Source: Rummeliibacillus pycnus_B (lineage in GTDB: Bacteria; Bacillota; Bacilli; Bacillales_A; Planococcaceae). Taken from it: a stretch of 64,000 nt of DNA. The translations under genes and the position numbers were made by a program. The stretch spans positions 62,001-126,000 of the forward strand of contig NZ_JBCMNM010000048.1 in NCBI RefSeq assembly GCF_050459865.1, in the 5' to 3' direction. Below the pieces are notes generated by a model. That model was not told the origin of the DNA. It worked only from the letters and a program-made list of their open reading frames with translations, and did not search any database. How positions within the stretch are numbered: position 1 is the first letter of the stretch; every line of letters starts with the position of its first letter. Shown here piece by piece: positions 9,145 through 18,200 of this stretch.

Positions 9145-9750
9145 GTGGAGCAGCATTTGGATTATTTAATTGAACATTTCGGGTACTTTGGCATCATTAT
9201 TGTGCTAGTTGGAGGAATTGTTGGAGTTCCTATACCTGATGAAGTTCTTTTAACATATGTTGGATATAATGTGTTCCAAGGAAAGCTATCGTACATAATT
9301 TCATTAATCAGTGCCTTTATAGGGGCTACGGGAGGAATTTCGCTTAGCTATTTTGTTGGTTACAAATTCGGCTTACCTTTATTAAAGAAGTTTGGTCCTA
9401 AATTTCACATTACAGAAGAAAAAATCGATAAAACGAGCGCTTTGTTTTATAAAATTGGACCCGCTTTATTATTGATAGGCTATTTTATCCCTGGAGTACG
9501 GCATCTTACTGCATATATAGCTGCTATAGATAAATATCCATTTAAAAAATTCGTAGGTTATGCTTATACCGGTGCGCTTTTATGGAGCTTTACTTTTATC
9601 ACTTTAGGCAAAATCCTGGGTGAAGAGTGGCATAAAATTGGATTTTATCTGTCAAAATATCATGTATATCCCATTTTAGTGATTGTTCTGAGTATGATCA
9701 TAATTGTTTATTTGTTTTTGAAAAAGAAATCAAATAAATTGATGGAATAA
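9145..9750 (+). CDS. DedA family membrane protein (VTT/SNARE-associated domain)
   Basis: This 201-residue integral membrane protein starts at GTG behind AGGTGGGA. It shows DedA features: an E-H-F-G-Y-F-G-I N-terminal segment, a G-V-P-I-P-D-E re-entrant motif (~residues 27-33), and the F-I-P-G-V-R-H signature near residue 115 followed by a G-x3-Y/F motif. DedA proteins are proposed lipid-carrier flippases that affect membrane potential and envelope integrity. The gene has its own terminator, shared with the convergent permease gene, and a weak context otherwise. Confidence 0.9.
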   Translation: MEQHLDYLIEHFGYFGIIIVLVGGIVGVPIPDEVLLTYVGYNVFQGKLSYIISLISAFIGATGGISLSYFVGYKFGLPLLKKFGPKFHITEEKIDKTSALFYKIGPALLLIGYFIPGVRHLTAYIAAIDKYPFKKFVGYAYTGALLWSFTFITLGKILGEEWHKIGFYLSKYHVYPILVIVLSMIIIVYLFLKKKSNKLME

Positions 9751-9802
9751 CAAGTAATGAAGGTTGAGATTTTGCAGATAGTTCGAATAACTATAACAAA
9801 TA

Positions 9803-9842
9803 AAAGGTTGATTCAAAACTGTTTTTGAATCAACCTTTTTTT
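9803..9842. terminator. Bidirectional terminator between dedA and the permease
   Basis: A 16-bp stem (AAAGGTTGATTCAAAA and its complement) has a T-run on the plus strand and an A-run on the other side. It serves two convergent genes. Confidence 0.85.
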
Positions 9843-9864
9843 ATCAAAGATGCTTAATTTTTTA

Positions 9865-11214
9865 TTAGTTGTGGACTGTAGATTCTTTCACTTTTGCAAC
9901 TTTAGCATCCTCTTCGTTTGGAATGAGAAGATTAAGAATTAGTGCAGCAAGGGCACCTACAGCTGTACCAGAAGATAAAATATAATTCACAAATGGTGGT
10001 ACGCTGTTAAGAATTTCTGGTGGAAGAACGATAGTGCCAACTGTTAAAAGGATAGGAAGTCCAATAACCATCATATTACGGTCATTGATTACTACGTTTT
10101 GGATTACTTTTAATCCGTTCATCACAATGGCAACACAAACAATACCAAAAATTGCATTGATAACTGTAACAGGAACACATGTAATGATTGCTGATAATTT
10201 AGGGATTAAGCCTAAGATTACAAGAATAATTCCTGCGCTAATAATCGCTCTTTTACTAGCTACTTTTGTGATAGCAATAATTCCTGCATTAGAAGAATAA
10301 CCAGTCATTGGAGTACCACCAAAAAGTGAGCCAACAAAGCAACCAAGACCTTCTCCAACAGCTCCACGATTTAATCTCTTTTCATCTAATTCGCTATCAG
10401 TAACCGTCGATACTACAAACCATGTTCCCGTTGTTTCGATTAATACAACTAAATAAATGAAAACCATCGTTAAAATAGCCTGTAAATCAAAAACTGGTTT
10501 ACCGAATGGGAAGAAACTAGGTAGTGAAAACCAAGCTGCATTTTTTACAGAGGAGAAATCAACTTCACCGAAAAATGATGCTGTAATTGTTCCGAATACA
10601 ATAGCAAGAACAACAGAAGTCAAACGGAAGAATGTACCAAAGCCCTTTGCTTTTCGACCCAATAACATGAAAATAACTAATACTGCTGCAGAAACAAAAG
10701 CGATGAAAACATTATGTCCAACGTTACCAGGTGCATGGTAAATACTATTAAATGCACTTGGCATTAACGAAATCCCTACGATAACAATAACAGTGCCACC
10801 TACTAGAGGTGGGATGACTTTCTTCACAGCCTTAGCAAACCATTTTAGTGGATAACCAAGAAGTGCAATGATTAATGCGCCAGGCAATAGACTACCAAAA
10901 ACAGCTCCTAATCCAAGTTTTCCTCCAATAGCTGCTAGTGCGCCAATTGGAATATAAGAGGGGCCTTGTACAACTGGCAATTTAAGCCCACCAATTGTTT
11001 GAATAAGTGTCGCCATCCCTGCTGCTAAAAAACACATTTGAATAAAGAATGTTGTATTCGATGTACTTAATGATAATAGTCCAGCGATAATGATTGGTGC
11101 AATATATAAGTCCATGGCAAGAACATGTTGTAAACCTAATAAAAAGGCTTTTCTCCAATTAATCTTCTCATCGACTCCGACCATAATGTTCGGATTTTCG
11201 TTGTTTTGTTCCAC
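9865..11214 (-). CDS. NCS2 family purine (xanthine/uric acid type) permease
   Basis: This 449-residue polytopic protein belongs to the nucleobase:cation symporter-2 family (~14 membrane segments). Visible family motifs are the Q-H-V-L-A-M segment near residue 29, Q-G-P-S-Y-I-P-I-G at ~84-92, I-E-T-T-G-T-W-F at ~260-267 and G-G-T-P-M-T-G-Y-S-S-N-A-G at ~299-311. The substrate-site pattern looks like the PucJ/PucK/PbuX side of the family (xanthine, urate) and not UraA. The start is GTG behind GGAGGAG. It is divergent from a Rieske oxygenase, which suggests the imported purine may be its substrate. I did not find a purine riboswitch upstream. Confidence 0.9.
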   Translation of the reverse strand: MEQNNENPNIMVGVDEKINWRKAFLLGLQHVLAMDLYIAPIIIAGLLSLSTSNTTFFIQMCFLAAGMATLIQTIGGLKLPVVQGPSYIPIGALAAIGGKLGLGAVFGSLLPGALIIALLGYPLKWFAKAVKKVIPPLVGGTVIVIVGISLMPSAFNSIYHAPGNVGHNVFIAFVSAAVLVIFMLLGRKAKGFGTFFRLTSVVLAIVFGTITASFFGEVDFSSVKNAAWFSLPSFFPFGKPVFDLQAILTMVFIYLVVLIETTGTWFVVSTVTDSELDEKRLNRGAVGEGLGCFVGSLFGGTPMTGYSSNAGIIAITKVASKRAIISAGIILVILGLIPKLSAIITCVPVTVINAIFGIVCVAIVMNGLKVIQNVVINDRNMMVIGLPILLTVGTIVLPPEILNSVPPFVNYILSSGTAVGALAALILNLLIPNEEDAKVAKVKESTVHN

Positions 11215-11441
11215 TGTGTTTTCTCCTCCATTTTTATAGATAGATAAAAATAAATATAATAAAAGCCTGTGGTGAAGATACGTAATAATAGTGTTTGTAT
11301 GTATTTCTAAGTTTATTACTATTATTTCTATGGTAATTTTTTTAAAACCATACCTGCATTATAAAGAACCGTTATGCTTATGTAAATACCAAAAATACAT
11401 ACAATTTAAAAATTCGTTAAATAATTGTTCGTGTTTTTGTA
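11215..11441. promoter_or_regulatory. Divergent intergenic region between permease and oxygenase
   Basis: This AT-rich spacer must hold the permease promoter. Close to the oxygenase promoter is a PurR-box-like sequence (11423-11438; minus strand reads CACGAACAATT, with the CGAAC core). I see only one good half-site, so this is weak evidence. No guanine/xanthine riboswitch consensus was seen on either strand. Confidence 0.3.
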
Positions 11442-11470
11442 TTGACTTTACAAATTTTACTCCATAAAAT
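11442..11470 (+). promoter_or_regulatory. Sigma-A promoter of the Rieske oxygenase gene
   Basis: TTGACT (11442-11447) and TAAAAT (11465-11470) are separated by 17 bp. The start codon is 35 bases downstream. Confidence 0.7.
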
Positions 11471-11504
11471 ATAGCTAAGAGATATAAAAGGGAGAAGTGA
11501 AATA

Positions 11505-12479
11505 ATGATAGAAGATCAAGTGTTACGCAGTGGCTGGGTTGTTGCTTGTAAAGAAGAAGATGTAAAAGAAAAACCATTACAAGTAATAATTTTAGGGGAG
11601 AGAGCTGTTCTCTATAGAAATGAACAAGGAATCCATGCTTTCAAGGATTTATGTATTCATCGTGGTGCTGCTCTTTCACTAGGCTGTGTAAAAGATGGCA
11701 ATCTTGTATGCCCTTATCATGGTTGGCATTATGACTCTGAAGGAAAATGTACGAAAATTCCGCAACTTCCTGAAGGCCAAAATATCACATCAAAAGCGAA
11801 AATATTTAAATTTGGTTGTAAAGTTGCTTACGGATTTGTATGGGTTAACTTAAATAATAACAATCCGGATTTCTTCCAATATCCTGAATATAATGATAGT
11901 AACTTCCGTAATGTTCTTTGGGGCCCACAAGAAGTTAATGCAAATCCTCCTCGTATTGTGGAAAATTTCTTAGATGTTAGCCATTTAGCATTTGTTCACG
12001 AGGGGTATCTAGGTGTTCAAGAAAAGCCAGAGATTAATGACTATAAAGTGCACTCAGAGGACGGAAGAATCTATACAGATGAGATTATCATTTACCAACC
12101 AGATCCAGATGGTACGGGTGTGGCAAAAGATGTTCTTTATACGTACGAAGTTCTTACGCCAATGACAGTTCGCTTCACAAAACGTGAACCTGAGAATAAC
12201 ACAAAAATGACAATCTTACTTACCATTTTACCGATTGAAGAATGCAAATCAATCGCATATGGAATCTTATCTTTCGACTATGAAACGGGTCAAACAGATG
12301 AAGAAATCATTGAATTCCAAGACATGATTTTTGCACAGGACAAGCCAATTGTTGAAAATCAAAAGCCAGAAGAATTACCACTTGATCTACAAGTTGAACT
12401 ATCATTAAGATTTGACCGATTAAGTATTGCTTACAGACAATATCTAAAACAACTTGGCGTAACTCTAGGAGTAGAATAG
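11505..12479 (+). CDS. Rieske non-heme iron oxygenase, catalytic (alpha) subunit
   Basis: This 324-residue protein has an N-terminal Rieske [2Fe-2S] domain with C-I-H at ~48-50 and C-P-Y-H at ~68-71. The mononuclear iron site follows as E-N-F-L-D-V-S-H-L-A-F-V-H (D-x2-H-x4-H, ~residues 150-163). The size matches demethylase/hydroxylase-type single-component oxygenases (VanA, NdmA and HpxD types). No reductase or ferredoxin partner is adjacent. Because it is divergent from a purine permease, and NdmA/HpxD-type Rieske enzymes act on methylxanthines or hypoxanthine, a purine substrate is my inference only. The start ATG follows GGGAGAAG. Confidence 0.9.
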   Translation: MIEDQVLRSGWVVACKEEDVKEKPLQVIILGERAVLYRNEQGIHAFKDLCIHRGAALSLGCVKDGNLVCPYHGWHYDSEGKCTKIPQLPEGQNITSKAKIFKFGCKVAYGFVWVNLNNNNPDFFQYPEYNDSNFRNVLWGPQEVNANPPRIVENFLDVSHLAFVHEGYLGVQEKPEINDYKVHSEDGRIYTDEIIIYQPDPDGTGVAKDVLYTYEVLTPMTVRFTKREPENNTKMTILLTILPIEECKSIAYGILSFDYETGQTDEEIIEFQDMIFAQDKPIVENQKPEELPLDLQVELSLRFDRLSIAYRQYLKQLGVTLGVE

Positions 12480-12507
12480 GTAGTATTAATTAATGTGATA
12501 AATTACA

Positions 12508-12556
12508 AATGCTCTTCATTATTCGTTAAACAACGAATAATGAAGAGCATTTTTTC
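12508..12556 (+). terminator. Strong intrinsic terminator of the Rieske gene
   Basis: The stem ATGCTCTTCATTATTCGTT and its complement is nearly perfect over 19 bp and is followed by TTTTTT. Its 3' arm plus T-run resembles the junction sequence of the repeat block that follows. Confidence 0.93.
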
Positions 12557-13135
12557 TTTGTAATGAGGACGTAAATTGCTGAGAGAGCGAATACAATTTG
12601 AAAAAGAGCGAATAAACGGAGTGAAAGGGCGAATAAATAGAAATAAAGAGCGAATAAACAGAAGTAAAGAGCGAATAAATAAATTAGATACAATCTGCGA
12701 ATAAACTAAAGAGAATGGTAAATACAGAGTAGCATTTTCCTTCATGAGGAAGACTTAAATTGCTGAGAGAGCGAATACAATTTGAAAAAGAGCGAATAAA
12801 CGGGTGGAAAGAGCGAATAAACAGATGGAAAGAGCGAATAAACAGAGTGAAAGAGCGAATAAATAGAAATAAAGAGAAATAAAGAGCGGATAAATAAATT
12901 AGATACAATCTGCGAATAAACTAAAGAGAATAGTAAATACAGAGTAGCATTTTCCTTCATGAGGAAGACTTAAATTGCTGAGAGAGCGAATACAATTAAA
13001 AAAAGAGCGAATAAACGGATGGAAAGAGCGAATAAACAGAGTGAAAGAGCGAATAAACAGAGTGAAAGAGCGAATAAACAGAGTGAAAGAGCGAATAAAC
13101 AATAACAAAGAGCGAATTAATCCATACACAGAGTC
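12545..13135. repeat. Three ~200-bp direct repeats, each holding a 21-bp tandem array
   Basis: A junction sequence, AGCATTTT..CTT..TGAGGA, recurs at 12546, 12731 and 12946, giving units of 185 and 215 bp plus a third. Each unit then has AAATTGCTGAGAGAGCGAATA and a perfectly 21-bp-spaced array of GAGCGAATAAAY (unit A starts at 12585, 12606, 12627, 12648, 12669; unit B from 12769; unit C from 12984). Units differ in array length (4, 5 and 6 full copies plus a final one), and unit B has a 10-bp duplication. Because 21 is a multiple of three, every frame encodes a heptad: ERINxxK on the plus strand. I do not recognise this repeat. Confidence 0.9.
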
Positions 13136-13145
13136 AAAAAAATAA
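12975..13145 (+). CDS. Possible heptad-repeat mini-protein (56 aa) in repeat unit C
   Basis: A TTG (12975) lies about eight bases after GAGGA and opens a 56-codon frame: M-L-R, then seven heptads of the form E-R-I-N-x-x-K, then a short tail. It ends at TAA (13143-13145), directly against the terminator that follows. Sister frames with the same TTG start and spacing exist in unit A (12576-12704, 42 aa) and unit B (12760-12882, 40 aa, cut short by a 10-bp duplication). The peptide would be a highly charged helix. Translation is unproven; the frames could be a by-product of the 21-bp period. Confidence 0.25.
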   Translation: MLRERIQLKKERINGWKERINRVKERINRVKERINRVKERINNNKERINPYTESKK

Positions 13146-13192
13146 AGCAGTCAATGGAATGATCTATTCAATCATCCTATTGACTGCTTTTT
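13144..13192. terminator. Terminator at the end of the repeat block
   Basis: AAAGCAGTCAAT..AATGAT pairs with ATCAT..TATTGACTGCTTT in a long stem followed by TTTTT on the plus strand. The A-run on its other side would let it also act on minus-strand transcripts from the RNase J gene. Confidence 0.8.
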
Positions 13193-13202
13193 CCCCTCAT
13201 AA

Positions 13203-13330
13203 AAGGGCAGTACCCCCCACCTCAAGGTTTTTGGAAAACCGAAGAAGTATAGGTGGGGATTACTTCCTGTAAAAGCCCGATTGGTTCAACTAACAATTAG
13301 TGGAAAAAACCACTGATTGAAGTTTCACTT
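13203..13330. mobile_element. Palindromic element resembling an IS200/IS605 right end (no tnpB)
   Basis: There are two nested hairpins: AGTACCCCCCACCT / AGGTGGGGATTACT around an inner GGTTTT/AAAACC, then CAATTAGTGG / CCACTGATTG, ending in AAGTTTCAC. The sequence GATTGGTTCAACTAACAAT...CCACTGATTGAAGTTTCAC is, from memory, what follows tnpB genes in many Bacillales IS200/IS605-type elements. No transposase is present, so this is a solo end or a non-autonomous (PATE-like) copy. It stops three bases from the RNase J stop codon. Confidence 0.45.
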
Positions 13331-13332
13331 TA

Positions 13333-15006
13333 TTAAATTTCAATGATAATTGGTAAGATCATTGGTTTTCTTCTCGTTTGAGTGAACAAGTATTGACCAA
13401 CTGCTTTTTTTACTTTTCTTTTCACTGGATTCCATTGTTTTGCTTCCTCTGTCTGTATATCCTCAACCGTTGCTACCACTAAACGATTAACATTTCTTAA
13501 GAGATTTTCGAAGTCCTTTGCGTAGACAAACCCACGTGAAATTGTATCTGGTTCAGAAATAATAGATCCATCCGTTTTACTGATAGTTAAAACAATAACG
13601 AGCATCCCATCTTCGGAAAGCTGTTTACGGTCACGTAATACGATTTCTCCAACTTCCCCAATATCAACACTATCCACATACGTATCACCAGCAGGGATTT
13701 TACGCGTTTGGCGAGCCTCTCCATTTTCAATATCAACGACATCACCATTTTTGATAATAAATGTGTTTTCTCTTTCTACCCCTACGGATTCAGCTAATTC
13801 TCGATGAATATATAGCATTCTATATTCACCATGAATTGGGATAAAATATTTTGGCTTCATCAGTGACAGCATCAGTTTTAAATCCTCTTGATAGCCATGA
13901 CCTGAAACATGCATTCCTGTTATGCTTGAGGAACCATAAATAACTTTGGCACCAAGCTGAAATAGGTTATTCACGATACGTGATACATCTTTTTCATTGC
14001 CAGGAATAGGGGAGGCAGCTAGTATCACTGTGTCATCGGGTAAAATTTGTACATCTCGATTTCCTGAATTTGACATACGGGAGAGTGCAGCAAGTGGTTC
14101 ACCTTGACTTCCTGTACATAGGACCACGACATCTTCTGGTGGAAGCTGCATGACTTTTCGAGCATCGATAATCATTCCGGGAGGAACATTTAAATAGCCA
14201 CGTTCAATTGCTACAGCTACAACATTCACCATGCTACGACCGAGTAAAGCTAATTTCCGATTTGTAATTTTGGTAGCCTCAACTATTTGTTGAATCCGGT
14301 TTACATTAGAGGCAAAAGTAGAGATGATAATTTTCCTTTTGGCACTTAAAAAGGCTTCGTCAATATGTTTTCCAACTAAACGCTCAGAAGGCGTTGAACC
14401 AGGTCGTTCAGCATTTGTACTTTCAGAAATAAGTGCTAACACACCTTTTGTACCAATCTCAGCCATTTTATGAATATCAGAACATTGATCATTCACCGGG
14501 GTTAAATCGAACTTGAAGTCACCAGTATGCACGACAACTCCCTCTTGAGTATGGAAAACAATTCCAAGGCAATCAGGAATACTATGGCTTGTCTTAAAAA
14601 AGGTTACCTTAATATTGCCAAAATCCAAATCTGAATTGGAGTCAATTTGGATTAGTTCTGTCTCTCTGAGAATTTTATGTTCCTTTAATTTTATCTCAAT
14701 TAATCCAAGCGTAAAGCGTGTGGCATAAATAGGTATGTTTAATTTTTTTAAGAAGTAGGGAATACCTCCAATATGGTCTTCGTGTCCATGAGTTACAATT
14801 AAAGCCTGAACTTTATCTTTATTTTCAAGTAAATAGGTGATGTCGGGAATGATTAAATCGATTCCTAATAAACTTTCATCGGGAAATTTCCCCCCACAGT
14901 CAACTAGGACAATTTCATCTGCGTATTGAATTGCATACATATTTTTACCAATTTCGTTTATACCACCTAAGGCGAATATGGATAATGCATTCTCTTGCTT
15001 AGCCAA
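13333..15006 (-). CDS. Ribonuclease J (RNase J1/J2-type paralogue)
   Basis: This 557-residue metallo-beta-lactamase/beta-CASP ribonuclease has the H-G-H-E-D-H-I-G-G zinc site (H73, H75, D77, H78), H-T-G-D-F-K-F-D at ~160 and the beta-CASP block with H-V-S-G-H-G (~360-370). The C-terminal domain matches RNase J. The family does 5'-to-3' exonuclease and endonuclease processing of mRNA and rRNA. The start is TTG behind AGGAGGT. It stands alone, without the rpoY neighbour typical of rnjA, so it may be an extra paralogue. Position 37 is Cys where J1 has Ala (V-D-C-G for I-D-A-G). Which paralogue it is cannot be decided here. Confidence 0.88.
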   Translation of the reverse strand: MAKQENALSIFALGGINEIGKNMYAIQYADEIVLVDCGGKFPDESLLGIDLIIPDITYLLENKDKVQALIVTHGHEDHIGGIPYFLKKLNIPIYATRFTLGLIEIKLKEHKILRETELIQIDSNSDLDFGNIKVTFFKTSHSIPDCLGIVFHTQEGVVVHTGDFKFDLTPVNDQCSDIHKMAEIGTKGVLALISESTNAERPGSTPSERLVGKHIDEAFLSAKRKIIISTFASNVNRIQQIVEATKITNRKLALLGRSMVNVVAVAIERGYLNVPPGMIIDARKVMQLPPEDVVVLCTGSQGEPLAALSRMSNSGNRDVQILPDDTVILAASPIPGNEKDVSRIVNNLFQLGAKVIYGSSSITGMHVSGHGYQEDLKLMLSLMKPKYFIPIHGEYRMLYIHRELAESVGVERENTFIIKNGDVVDIENGEARQTRKIPAGDTYVDSVDIGEVGEIVLRDRKQLSEDGMLVIVLTISKTDGSIISEPDTISRGFVYAKDFENLLRNVNRLVVATVEDIQTEEAKQWNPVKRKVKKAVGQYLFTQTRRKPMILPIIIEI

Positions 15007-15210
15007 AAATATTACCTCCTACTATTCAAAACTATTCCAACAGTTTTAATATATCTTGCTATATTGGTTGAATATTACATCATCCTTTAGTATGGCTAGC
15101 TATTCTTTGTCTTATACGAAAATGCGTATGTAAAAGTTTAAATAAGAGGGTTTTTTAACTATCAAATCAAAATTGATCACTAAAGGATGAAGTTTACGCT
15201 CTTAACAAAA

Positions 15211-15255
15211 AGATGACCCAATAAAGCTACCTTTAATAGCCTTCTTGGGTCATCT
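15211..15255 (-). terminator. Terminator of the large subtilase gene
   Basis: AGATGACCCAA / TTGGGTCATCT is an 11-bp perfect stem with T-runs on both sides. It lies immediately after the minus-strand stop at 15261. Confidence 0.85.
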
Positions 15256-15260
15256 ATTTT

Positions 15261-18200
15261 TTACTTGATTTTTAGTGAAAGTTTGTACGGATCTATTGAA
15301 CTGCGACCTTTGGAATCACGAACTTTTACGTAGTATGTTCCTTTATTCAAATTCAAGGATACGATTTCTTTGTCACCTTGTTCATAAATATCTGATTTTG
15401 CAACTCTTTTGCCATTACGGTAGATTTCAATCATGCCGTCTATTTCTTTTCCTGCATCAAGTGAAAGTGTTACTTGATTTGCTTTCTTAGATTCATAAAC
15501 GTACCAATCAGAATCGCCATCTTCATATCCTGAGTTGAAGAAACCTGTTGCAGAATATAATTTACTGCTGTTTTTCTTAAACTTAAGTGGTTTAGATGGT
15601 TGGTTTTTCGTTATTTTCGATTTTGCATCTTCATCTTGTTTATTTACAGGATTAATTTTTAACTGATATGGCCATAAGGTAATACCAGCCATTGAATCGA
15701 CAAAACTATGTGCAATTACGAAATAAGATATGCCTTTTTTCGCTTCAAAGGAGCCAGTGTTTGTTCCATCTTCTGTTATGTTCATGATGTATGATGAGCG
15801 ATCAATATCTTGTTCATCAAGCTTATGGTTTTTATTTACATCTTCTGAAATTTGTATCAATCCGAAAAATGGAGCTAATAATTCTTTCGGATATTTCGAT
15901 TTAAGTGACGATGTTAGTTCCGTTCTAGAGAATTTGACACCGTATATAGAATCTTTAGGCGCAGTAAAATAATAAGAGTCGATATCATTTGCTGTAGAAA
16001 AGTTTGCTGTTACACCTGTTGTAGGGAAAGTTTTTGCTTGTTCTGGTTTATCATTTTCTTCATACTTGTCACTTTGATTACTAACAAGTAATTTTGATGT
16101 AATTTGGTATCCATCGTATGGGATTTGGAATAAATTATAATTTGGACTTACTGACAGATAATATTTTTTATTTGCTTTTAAACTTGCAACAAAATGATCT
16201 TTTATCCAATCTTCTGAATCCCAGTCCTCGTTTGTTGCAACAGTTGAAAGGTTTTGATATGTTTTTCCATCTTCACCTTCTTCAGTAACAACCTCGTATA
16301 AACTAACAGTTGGAATATTCTTTGATGGAGTAGGTAAGTTAAATTGATAAATACCATCACTAGTTGGTGTTAGTTTAAACCAATCTTGGTCTGAAGTATT
16401 TTGAAGATATCCTGTTGCAGATCCACCTAATTGATATGAACGAGCACCGGACTCCAATAATTCAATTTGCTTTGAAGAATCACTTGGTCCCATTTCAAGG
16501 AATGTGGATGCAAAATTACCACCATAGATTGTGATTCCTTCTCCTTCTTCTTTATATAGTGTTGATTCGTCAAGGCCGTCTTCATCTTCGGGAATTGCCT
16601 TTCCTTCCAAGTTTACGCTATATGGAATTGCTGAAGCAGCAGGTCCTTTATCCCCAATACCGCCAAAATTACCGAATAGCAATTGGAGGATGTTAAAATC
16701 TGAAAATGAAGAGTTGTTTGTTACTTTTAGGTAATATTCCTTATTAGGTTCTGTTTGGAACATTAATGTTTCGCCAACACTTGTACCGCCATTATTGCTT
16801 GAGAATAGAGGATATATCTCTTCACTAGGAATTCCTTCTGAAGGAATTTCTTTGCCGCCTTCATCTGACATTGATGGGAATATCTGTTCCTTTTCATAAA
16901 CAGAGAGACTTAAATCCACGCCTGGGATTCCAGTTACACTAAATTTCATTAATTGTGCTTCTTTTGAAGTAAAGTGGAAGTAGTCTTCATCACTTTTTTC
17001 ACCTGTCATAAGGAGGCCGTCTTTGCTATATGGCCAGTTTTCAATTTTAATAGGTGTTTCTAATGTAGTTTCATCTTCAGGAAGTTGGTCTAATTTATCT
17101 ACTTTTAATGTAGCATGTGATTGTTTTGCATTTGAATCATCATAGCTTCCATTCACATCTTTAATACCAATGGCAACTGTTCCACTAAAAGGAGCCTGGA
17201 TTAGTTTACCTTCTGTTTTGCCTTCTGTTACATCATTGACTTCCGTTTTTTGTTGCTCATTATCACCAAAGAATTGAATCGTCATTTTGTAGTCATATTG
17301 AGATGCACCAGCCAATGAAGCTTGAATATATTGGCCTTTTTCTACAGGAAGTTTCACCCATTTTTGTTCTGATGGTTTGGTAAAGTTATGTTTGATTTCT
17401 GCAGGTGCTACAATTTTCTCTGCATTATTTAAGATTTCCTTTTCTCCCCATTTAGCTGTTACTAGGGAAGGGATTTTCTTGACGTCAAATTTTAATGCTG
17501 CAACTGGGTTAATTAGACCACTACCATATTTATTATCAAATCCTTTTTCACCTAAATCTGTTGCTGTTTTTTCTAGAATATATTCTACTTCAGCTGGCTT
17601 AAGATTTGGATGCTTGGATAATAGTAACGCTACTGTTCCCGCAACAACTGGAGATGCCATGGATGTCCCACTTAATTTTGTAAAGGTTGATCCTTTTTGA
17701 AGATCGTAGAAGGAAGAATAGACATCTTCACCAGGTGCTACTACGTCAGTTGAAGGGCCATATGATGAATAGTAACTTAGTTTTTTCTCTTTATTAATAG
17801 AGCCAACGCTAATGACACCTTCATATTTAGCTGGATAGACAGCCATATCAGATGCTTCATTTCCAGCAGCGGCAACGACTACAACACCCTTGCTAATTGC
17901 TTTATCTATTGCTTCTTTTAGAACATCAGAAGGAAGGGAGCCGCCCAAACTCATATTAATAACGTCTGCGCCTTCATCCACTGCCTTAAGAATGGCATTT
18001 GCAATTGTATAATCGAAAGTCCAAAAATCGCCATTAAATACATCTAAAGAAAGAATTTTTGCAGCTGGATCTAAGCCGTAGCCACCGATACCATTATCTT
18101 TTTTACCAGCGATAATTCCTGCAACGTGTGTTCCGTGAGTATCGGGTGTAGTTGGATTCATTGGGTTAATAATGTTTGTTCTTTTAATGATAGAGTCTTT

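Noticed and set aside
11215..11441. Guanine/xanthine riboswitch for the NCS2 permease
   Set aside because: The conserved loops of the purine riboswitch are not present on the minus strand upstream of the permease.
12585..13120. CRISPR array
   Set aside because: The 21-bp units are contiguous tandem copies without unique spacers, there are no cas genes, and unit length is too short.
12503..13129. Minus-strand proteins of 72-80 residues rich in F-I-R-S-F
   Set aside because: These frames are open only because the DNA has a 21-bp period; they have no ribosome binding sites and overlap a terminator.
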